A stretch of DNA of 10,206 bases from Neptuniibacter sp. Lineage in GTDB: Bacteria; Pseudomonadota; Gammaproteobacteria; Pseudomonadales; Balneatricaceae. The notes below the pieces were generated by a model. That model ran no database searches. It was not told the origin of the DNA and saw only the letters and a list, made by a program, of their open reading frames with translations. The position numbers were made by a program, and so were the translations under genes. Location: assembly GCA_024686055.1 (NCBI GenBank), contig JAIBDV010000069.1:1-10206 (forward strand). Reading direction: 5' to 3'. Of this stretch, positions 6,287 through 10,206 are shown in pieces (the first letter of the stretch is position 1; each line of letters opens with the position of its first letter).

Positions 6287-6413
6287 ACAGTTGATTTCGC
6301 AGCACGGATTATCCGAAAGTCTGCGCCCGCAGGCTATCCGCCTTTATGATCAGGCGTTGGCGGCGCAGATTGAACCATGGTTGACCAGGCTAAGCAACGG
6401 TGCGGGCTGCTAA
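6267..6413 (+). CDS. Short coding-like ORF (48 aa), possibly a gene remnant
   Basis: An ATG at 6267 opens a 48-codon frame ending TAA at 6411-6413; the frame is open upstream to a TAG at 6234. The product (SEQLISQHGLSESLRPQAIR, then LYDQALAAQIEPWLTRLSNG) looks like a real protein, two amphipathic helices with codon use like the neighbours. The N-terminus of glycerate-kinase-type P-loop kinases has a loosely similar look, but that is a weak impression. There is no good ribosome binding site, and the ATG lies inside a 10-bp inverted repeat. It could be a small gene or the decayed 5' end of a lost one. The rest of 6414-6606 holds only hairpins. Confidence 0.3.
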   Translation: MLTFSSEQLISQHGLSESLRPQAIRLYDQALAAQIEPWLTRLSNGAGC

Positions 6414-6552
6414 ATGAAGCAATTGCTCAGGATTTTCTCGCTGCAATGCAAAAAAATTAGCAATTAGTCTGACGGGTTGCGCCTTGTCGTACTGAAAGGC
6501 CTATTTCTGACGCAGCCAATATGAGTATGAGTCGTTCACTGGATGGTTGTGC

Positions 6553-6596
6553 CTGGCCGGGTGTGATCCGGCCAGCTGTCGCTGGACTGCCGACAG
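6553..6596 (-). terminator. Two adjacent hairpins downstream of msrC
   Basis: CTGGCCGG (6553-6560) pairs perfectly with CCGGCCAG (6568-6575) over a 7-nt loop. CTGTCG (6576-6581) pairs with CGACAG (6591-6596). Both lie just past the msrC stop codon on the minus strand. Neither is followed by a U-run in that direction, so they are more likely transcript-end structures than clean intrinsic terminators. Confidence 0.4.
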
Positions 6597-6606
6597 GTGC
6601 ACTGTT

Positions 6607-7095
6607 TCAGGGCAGGCGCGCTTCAATAATCCGCATCAGTCGTTCGAGCTGACGCTGATCGACGCCATCGAAATCCGCTGGCTGGTCGCTGTCGATATCC
6701 AGAATCAGTGCCACCTGGCCGTCTTTAAAGGCGGGCAGTACAATTTCTGATTTCGAATCGCTGCTGCAGGCAATATGGCCGGGAAAGGCATCGACATCGG
6801 CCACCACCAGCGTTTCTCCACGCTCGAATACCGTACCGCAGACACCGCGCCCTTTGGGAATGCGGGTGCAGGCAATCGGCCCCTGAAAAGGCCCCAGCAC
6901 CAGCATGTCCGGGGTGCGCGCCAGATAGAAACCGACCCAGAAAAATCCCATGCTCTGCTTCAGCGCGGCGGCGATATTGGCCAGATTGGCGATCAGATCC
7001 TCTTCATAGCTGATCAGTGCTTCAATCTGCGGGATCAGTTCATCATACTGGGCCTCTCGGCTGGCATGGGGGTCAAAGCTCAGGTGTTCGGCCAT
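6607..7095 (-). CDS. msrC: Free methionine-(R)-sulfoxide reductase (GAF domain)
   Basis: This is a 162-residue GAF-domain protein, the usual length for fRMsr (E. coli MsrC/YebR). The enzyme reduces free methionine-R-sulfoxide to methionine in the cytoplasm with thioredoxin as reductant, as part of oxidative damage repair. Three conserved cysteines are present at Cys76 (IACTRI), Cys86 (GVCGTV) and Cys110 (IACSSDSKSEIVLP). Their spacing of 10 and 24 residues equals that of E. coli Cys84, Cys94 and Cys118, of which the last is catalytic. The GFFWVGFYL strand and the ADFDGVDQRQLERL C-terminal helix also fit the family. AGGAA (complement of TTCCT at 7101-7105) precedes the ATG by about 5 nt. It is divergent from the DUF445 gene with 148 bp between the starts. 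Confidence 0.92.
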   Translation of the reverse strand: MAEHLSFDPHASREAQYDELIPQIEALISYEEDLIANLANIAAALKQSMGFFWVGFYLARTPDMLVLGPFQGPIACTRIPKGRGVCGTVFERGETLVVADVDAFPGHIACSSDSKSEIVLPAFKDGQVALILDIDSDQPADFDGVDQRQLERLMRIIEARLP

Positions 7096-7118
7096 GGGGG
7101 TTCCTGTGTGAGTTGTCA

Positions 7119-7131
7119 GGGCGAATCGCCC
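7119..7131. repeat. 13-bp palindrome upstream of msrC
   Basis: GGGCGA-A-TCGCCC is a perfect odd palindrome 24 bp before the msrC start codon. It could form a small leader hairpin or be a binding site; nothing else in the sequence supports either role. Confidence 0.3.
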
Positions 7132-7180
7132 AGCTTAATCAGCCGCGCCGCTGACAGCAATAGCCCCGGATAAACGGGAC

Positions 7181-7208
7181 TTGAGCTCGGCGGCAGCTTT
7201 CGTACAAT
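7181..7208 (+). promoter_or_regulatory. Sigma-70 promoter of the DUF445 gene
   Basis: TTGAGC (7181-7186, four of six to TTGACA) and TACAAT (7203-7208, five of six to TATAAT) are separated by 16 nt. A start near 7215 would give a leader of about 30 nt before the ATG at 7244. Confidence 0.6.
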
Positions 7209-7243
7209 GCGCTACGTGTGTTAACCGACAGGAAACTGAAGCC

Positions 7244-7951
7244 ATGGATAAGAGTATTCTCACCAATGCAGCCGCTGCGCTGCTGACTGTAGCCGGCCTG
7301 CAGACAGACAGCCCGGTACTGTTCAGTGTTGGCCTGTTTGCGCTATCCGGTGCGCTGACCAACTGGCTGGCGATTCATATGTTGTTTGAGAAGGTGCCGG
7401 GGCTGTATGGATCGGGTGTGGTGCCAGCACGGTTTGAGGATTTCAAACTGGGCATCAAAAGCCTGATGATGGAGCAGTTTTTTAACGAAGAAAATATCGA
7501 ACGCTTCCTCAGCGAACAGCAAGGCAAACAGCCGGATCTGCATCTGGCTCCGGTGATCGAGAAGCTGGATTTTGATCCAACGTTTGATGCCCTGGTGGGG
7601 GTGATTGAGAGCTCGAATTTCGGCAGCATGCTGGCCATGGTCGGCGGTGTGGCCGTGATCGAGCCACTGCGTGAACCTTTCGTAACGCAGATGAAAACCA
7701 GCATCGAAGATATGACCCGCGATGAGCGCTTTGTACAGCTGCTCAAAGACGAGCTGGAGCAACCCAATGTGATGGCCGAAATGCGCGCCAAAGTTGAGCA
7801 GATCGTCGATCAGCGCCTTACAGAGCTAACGCCGAAGCTGGTTAAAGAGATTATTCAGCAGATGATCCGCGAACACCTCGGCTGGCTGGTGGTCTGGGGC
7901 GGTGTGTTTGGTGGTCTGATCGGCTTTGTGGCAGGCTTGTTGGGCAACTGA
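7244..7951 (+). CDS. DUF445 family membrane protein
   Basis: This 235-residue protein carries the N-terminal DUF445 signature GALTNWLAIHMLFEKVPGLY followed by GSGVVPARFEDFKLGIKSLM. There is a hydrophobic segment at about 23-46, a long soluble helical middle with many acidic and basic residues, and a C-terminal membrane segment at about 212-233 (WLVVWGGVFGGLIGFVAGLL). It is thus probably an inner membrane protein with a soluble central part between two anchors. The molecular function of the family is not established. The ATG at 7244 is preferred over an in-frame TTG at 7181, which falls in the -35 box. AGGAAA (7230-7235) lies 8 nt before the ATG. It is transcribed alone, divergently from msrC. 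Confidence 0.9.
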   Translation: MDKSILTNAAAALLTVAGLQTDSPVLFSVGLFALSGALTNWLAIHMLFEKVPGLYGSGVVPARFEDFKLGIKSLMMEQFFNEENIERFLSEQQGKQPDLHLAPVIEKLDFDPTFDALVGVIESSNFGSMLAMVGGVAVIEPLREPFVTQMKTSIEDMTRDERFVQLLKDELEQPNVMAEMRAKVEQIVDQRLTELTPKLVKEIIQQMIREHLGWLVVWGGVFGGLIGFVAGLLGN

Positions 7952-7986
7952 GTTGCGAGCTTATTCCTGGCAGGGTGCCGGTTTTA

Positions 7987-8023
7987 TACAGCTTCCGGCC
8001 CCGCAGTAAAGGAAGGAGCTGTA
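7987..8023 (+). terminator. Possible 3' end hairpin of the DUF445 gene
   Basis: TACAGCT (7987-7993) pairs with AGCTGTA (8017-8023), with a further TCC/GGA match inside. The sequence after it (GCGTCCTTTGAGCTTT) has only short T-runs, so terminator strength would be low. Confidence 0.3.
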
Positions 8024-8070
8024 GCGTCCTTTGAGCTTTATATACCCAGTCAGTGAGCTCGTCTCTGTTA

Positions 8071-8094
8071 CCCCGTTACCGGCCAGTAACGGGG
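8071..8094. repeat. 9-bp perfect hairpin overlapping the thioesterase stop codon
   Basis: CCCCGTTAC (8071-8079) and GTAACGGGG (8086-8094) enclose CGGCCA. The minus-strand stop codon (8076-8078) is inside the left arm. No T-run follows in either direction. It lies between convergent genes and may help end both transcripts. Confidence 0.45.
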
Positions 8095-8573
8095 CTCTCT
8101 GTATGACGCAGGGCTATCTTGCGACCTGCCAGCTCAGGCATTGGGTGACCAGTCCTCGATTGCTGGATCTCATGAACATGCGCCTGAGTCTCCGGTAGAA
8201 AAGGCGTGGAGCGATGAGTCGTCATATCCATATGCAGTAACAGCGATTCCATTGCGGCCAGCTCGGTATTGGTGTCGCCGTGTTTCATCGTGAAGAACAC
8301 ATGCAATTTCTTACTGTCGCTCTCCAGCAGTTCGACCTCCACTCGCAAGGGCTCGCCTTCACTTGCTTCTCGCAGATAGTGCACCATGCTTTGCAGGGTG
8401 TATATCGACACCTGATGAGCATTGCGAAAGCTTTCTGTCAGGCCGATTCGCAACATGAATTCGTCAATTGCTTTGCTGAACACGACTACGTAACAGGCGT
8501 CGTTCATATGGCCGTTATAATCTATCCATTCCGGACTTACCGGGCCTTCAAAAACCACCATTGCTGTTGTCAT
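8076..8573 (-). CDS. cdhB: Hot-dog fold acyl-CoA thioesterase, probably betainyl-CoA thioesterase (CdhB-like)
   Basis: This 165-residue protein of the 4HBT/hot-dog thioesterase superfamily has the N-terminal motif WIDYNGHMNDACYVVVFSKA, the start of the long central helix of these enzymes, and LRVEVELLESDSKKLHVFFTM as the central strands. The general reaction is hydrolysis of an acyl-CoA thioester. The specific call rests on context. It is divergent from a GlxA/AraC regulator and near a DUF849 gene, the set found in the Pseudomonas carnitine locus, where CdhB hydrolyses betainyl-CoA to glycine betaine and CoA. GAAGAG (complement of 8581-8586) is 7 nt before the ATG. The family is secure; the substrate is inferred. 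No carnitine dehydrogenase (cdhA) is visible; it may lie beyond the right edge. Confidence 0.75.
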   Translation of the reverse strand: MTTAMVVFEGPVSPEWIDYNGHMNDACYVVVFSKAIDEFMLRIGLTESFRNAHQVSIYTLQSMVHYLREASEGEPLRVEVELLESDSKKLHVFFTMKHGDTNTELAAMESLLLHMDMTTHRSTPFLPETQAHVHEIQQSRTGHPMPELAGRKIALRHTESPVTGR

Positions 8574-8641
8574 TTGTATTCTCTTCTGGCTTTTTAGAAA
8601 AAGGTGCCCAGCAGGGCAATGAATGCAATCCTAGCGTTGAA

Positions 8642-8707
8642 ACAAGCTGTGACTTGTCTATTTTCGAAGACAGTTTGCTTATTTCCGAGTATGCGACAGT
8701 GATGTCG
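8642..8707. promoter_or_regulatory. Divergent control region between cdhB-like and cdhR-like genes
   Basis: The 151 bp between the two start codons hold three inverted repeats: ACAAG (8642-8646) / CTTGT (8653-8657), TGTCT (8655-8659) / AGACA (8668-8672), and CGACA (8694-8698) / TGTCG (8703-8707). The last lies just upstream of the regulator's ribosome binding site, a position that would suit autoregulation. Promoter hexamers are weak (TTGTCT at 8654-8659 as a possible -35), as is common for activator-dependent promoters. Confidence 0.4.
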
Positions 8708-8724
8708 TTTTTAGAGAGGTGCTG

Positions 8725-9681
8725 ATGTTTGGTGATCGTCCGACTGAGTTTCCACAGCAGATCAGCTTTCTGCTTGTTCCCGGTTTTTCGTTGTTCGGGC
8801 TGACGTCGATGCTGGACCCATTGCGTCATGCTAACCGTACCAGTAACCGGGAATTGTATCGTTGGCAGCTGATCTCTGAGCAGGGTGGGTTGGTCAAGAG
8901 TAGTGATGCGCTGGAAATCATGACCCATTTTAGTACTCGTGATATCAGCCGGTGTGACATGCTGATTGTCTGTGCCGGTAACGAGCCACAGACGAAAGTA
9001 ACGCCAGCGCTGCTCGGGTTTATTCGCCGCCAGGCTGCTCTTGGTGTGGATATTGGTAGCCAGGATACAGCGGCCTGGATTACAGCTTCAGCAGGTATTC
9101 TTGAGGGTTACCGTACGACGATGCACTGGGAGAATATTGCCAGCACAGCAGAAATGTTTCCGAATGTTCAACTTGTGCCGGAGCTGTTTGTCATTGATCG
9201 TAAAAGGTTTTCTTGCTGTGGGGCATTAGCGGGTCTGGATATGATGCTGCACCTGATATCGAGCCAGCACGGTGCCAAGCTGGCTACAGCGGTGGGGGAT
9301 GAACTGATTTTCACCCGCAAGCGGGAGCAGGCTGATGCACAACGTAGCACTTTACAACAACGACTGGATAGCCGTAATCCTCACCTGGTAGGGGCGGTAC
9401 ATTTGATGGAGCAAAACATGGAAGAGCCACTGCGCATACCGGAAATTGCTGACTACCTCGCTATTTCAGAGCGAGAGCTGGAACGCCTGTTTCGTCGCTA
9501 TCTGCAAGTGACTCCAAGTACTTTTTATCGTGCGCTTCGGTTAGAGCGAGCGCGTATCATGTTGCAGCAGAGTACTGATAGTGTCACCAGTATTTCGATT
9601 GCCTGCGGTTTTGTATCTCTGTCTCATTTCTCTCGTTGTTATCAGAAATTGTTTGCTAAAAAGCCCAGTGAAGAGCGCTGA
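8725..9681 (+). CDS. cdhR: GlxA family transcriptional regulator (GATase1-like plus AraC HTH), probably CdhR
   Basis: The 318-residue protein has an N-terminal DJ-1/PfpI (GATase1-like) ligand-sensing domain at about 10-190 (ISFLLVPGFSLFGLTSMLDP, LYRWQLISEQGG, MLIVCAGNEP, SQDTAAWITASAGILEGYR, TTMHWE). A C-terminal AraC-type double helix-turn-helix lies at about 218-318 (IPEIADYLAISERELERLFR, SISIACGFVSLSHFSRCYQK). This architecture is shared by Pseudomonas CdhR, GbdR, SouR and ArgR. Standing between a thioesterase and a DUF849 gene points to CdhR, the activator of carnitine catabolism. AGAGG (8715-8719) is 5 nt before the ATG at 8725; an in-frame GTG at 8719 overlaps that site and is less likely. 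It ends PSEER. The regulator type is certain; the inducer is inferred. Confidence 0.85.
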   Translation: MFGDRPTEFPQQISFLLVPGFSLFGLTSMLDPLRHANRTSNRELYRWQLISEQGGLVKSSDALEIMTHFSTRDISRCDMLIVCAGNEPQTKVTPALLGFIRRQAALGVDIGSQDTAAWITASAGILEGYRTTMHWENIASTAEMFPNVQLVPELFVIDRKRFSCCGALAGLDMMLHLISSQHGAKLATAVGDELIFTRKREQADAQRSTLQQRLDSRNPHLVGAVHLMEQNMEEPLRIPEIADYLAISERELERLFRRYLQVTPSTFYRALRLERARIMLQQSTDSVTSISIACGFVSLSHFSRCYQKLFAKKPSEER

Positions 9682-9693
9682 TTATACCGGTGC

Positions 9694-9981
9694 GAACGGT
9701 CTGTTCCTGTGTCACTTACGACTCTCATAAACCAGAAGTACAGCAGATACGAAACAGCCGGACAGATCACTCTGATCAATAAAGAAATAAATAAAATCAT
9801 TTAACGACAGTGTATTAGCGACGAACCTGTCGCTAAAAACTATGAACGGTCTATTTGCGCCATTGTGAATGTTTACTCGTTTTTGGGCAAATACTCGTCG
9901 GATCCTGGCAAAACCTCCCCTCCCATCCCGGTAATTTGAATAGCAGCCCAACGCTGTTGGCCTGTTTTTCCTGGCGACAGC
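9694..9981 (+). promoter_or_regulatory. Control region between cdhR-like and cdhC-like genes
   Basis: The 335 bp from 9682 to 10016 hold no convincing gene. I see a perfect inverted repeat TTAGCGAC (9815-9822) / GTCGCTAA (9829-9836), CGACA-type half-sites at 9805-9809, 9828-9832 (as TGTCG) and 9976-9980, and a direct repeat GAACGGTCT at 9694-9702 and 9844-9852. The upstream half is AT-rich (about 9776-9804). No T-run follows the hairpin, so it looks more like an operator than a terminator. No clear sigma-70 or sigma-54 promoter can be assigned. Confidence 0.4.
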
Positions 9982-10016
9982 AACGGTTCACTAAAACAAC
10001 AAGAGTAAGAACTGTT

Positions 10017-10206
10017 ATGAATCAGGATGTCATCATTACCTGTGCAGTGACCGGCGCAGGTGATACTGCCGACCGTAGTCCCCATATCCCGGTTACCCCG
10101 CAAGAGATTGCCGATGCCGCGATTGAAGCCTGGAATGCCGGGGCAGCAATTGCTCATATGCATGTGCGTGACCCTGACACTCGACAGGGCAGCCGTCGTA
10201 CTGACC
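10017..10206 (+). CDS. cdhC: BKACE (DUF849) enzyme, probably dehydrocarnitine cleavage enzyme CdhC, 3' truncated by the window
   Basis: The first 63 residues are visible (MNQDVIITCAVTGAGDTADR, then SPHIPVTPQEIADAAIEAWN), followed by AGAAIAHMHVRDPDT. This is the N-terminus of beta-keto acid cleavage enzymes (DUF849, TIM barrel). His47 and His49 in HMHVRD correspond to the zinc ligands of the 3-keto-5-aminohexanoate cleavage enzyme. Family members condense a beta-keto acid with acetyl-CoA and release acetoacetate. In carnitine catabolism the substrate is 3-dehydrocarnitine and the product betainyl-CoA, which the neighbouring thioesterase would hydrolyse. The family usually runs to roughly 270-310 residues, so most is missing. 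AAGAG at 10001-10005 is a modest, rather distant ribosome binding site. The family is secure, the substrate inferred from neighbours. Confidence 0.8.
   Translation, partial: MNQDVIITCAVTGAGDTADRSPHIPVTPQEIADAAIEAWNAGAAIAHMHVRDPDTRQGSRRTD

Noticed and set aside
5749..6294. 181-codon open frame on the plus strand opposite sdhC
   Set aside because: Its translation has no recognisable fold or motif, and the minus-strand frames match SdhC/SdhD with correct spacing and overlap.
8071..8094. Hairpin considered as an intrinsic terminator
   Set aside because: The stem is perfect but no T-run follows on either strand and it overlaps the thioesterase stop codon, so it was kept only as a repeat.
9712..9951. 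79-codon minus-strand frame between cdhR-like and cdhC-like genes
   Set aside because: It has no ribosome binding site, its translation has no recognisable domain, and it crosses the inverted repeats of the control region.
9951..9980. Possible sigma-54 promoter before the DUF849 gene
   Set aside because: A GG doublet at 9959-9960 is followed at the required distance by CT instead of GC, so the -24/-12 pattern is not met.
9873..10163. 96-codon minus-strand frame overlapping the DUF849 start
   Set aside because: It is antisense to a clearly recognisable DUF849 N-terminus.

Overview
The window looks like an ordinary chromosomal stretch from a moderately GC-rich marine-type gammaproteobacterium. 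The YgiQ, SdhC/SdhD, MsrC, DUF445 and GlxA-type regulator proteins all read as gammaproteobacterial. The combination with a carnitine/betaine catabolic locus would suit an Oceanospirillales-like organism, but the genus is inference. There are no rRNAs, tRNAs, CRISPR arrays, integrases or transposases.

Left part (1-4994): the 3' end of a periplasmic solute-binding protein gene, then ygiQ (radical SAM, UPF0313) with its own terminator, then a methyl-accepting chemotaxis protein. The chemoreceptor's dCache sensor carries the full residue pattern of the amino-acid-binding dCache_1AA type. The region before the chemoreceptor is rich in dyad symmetries.

Middle part (4995-7951): a short unrecognised gene (72 aa) with a strong ribosome binding site and terminator. 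Next is a cluster of REP-like hairpins, then a minus-strand sdhC-sdhD pair. This pair encodes the membrane anchor of succinate dehydrogenase but is not followed by sdhA/sdhB. Both histidines that bind heme b in the E. coli enzyme are replaced (Tyr in SdhC, Asn in SdhD), while the quinone-site residues remain. The 459 bp beyond sdhC holds two strong inverted repeats and a short coding-like ORF. Then msrC (free methionine-R-sulfoxide reductase, minus) diverges from a DUF445 membrane protein gene (plus) that has a good sigma-70 promoter.

Right part (8076-10206): a carnitine catabolism locus. A hot-dog thioesterase gene (cdhB-like, minus) diverges from a GATase1/AraC-type regulator gene (cdhR-like, plus). 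After a 335-bp control region comes the start of a BKACE/DUF849 gene (cdhC-like), cut off by the window end. By analogy with Pseudomonas, CdhC converts dehydrocarnitine plus acetyl-CoA to betainyl-CoA plus acetoacetate, CdhB hydrolyses betainyl-CoA to glycine betaine, and CdhR senses the substrate. Both intergenic regions carry CGACA/TGTCG half-sites in inverted arrangements that could be regulator operators.

The strongest candidate for something unusual is the orphan, apparently heme-ligand-less SdhCD pair with its palindromic upstream region.
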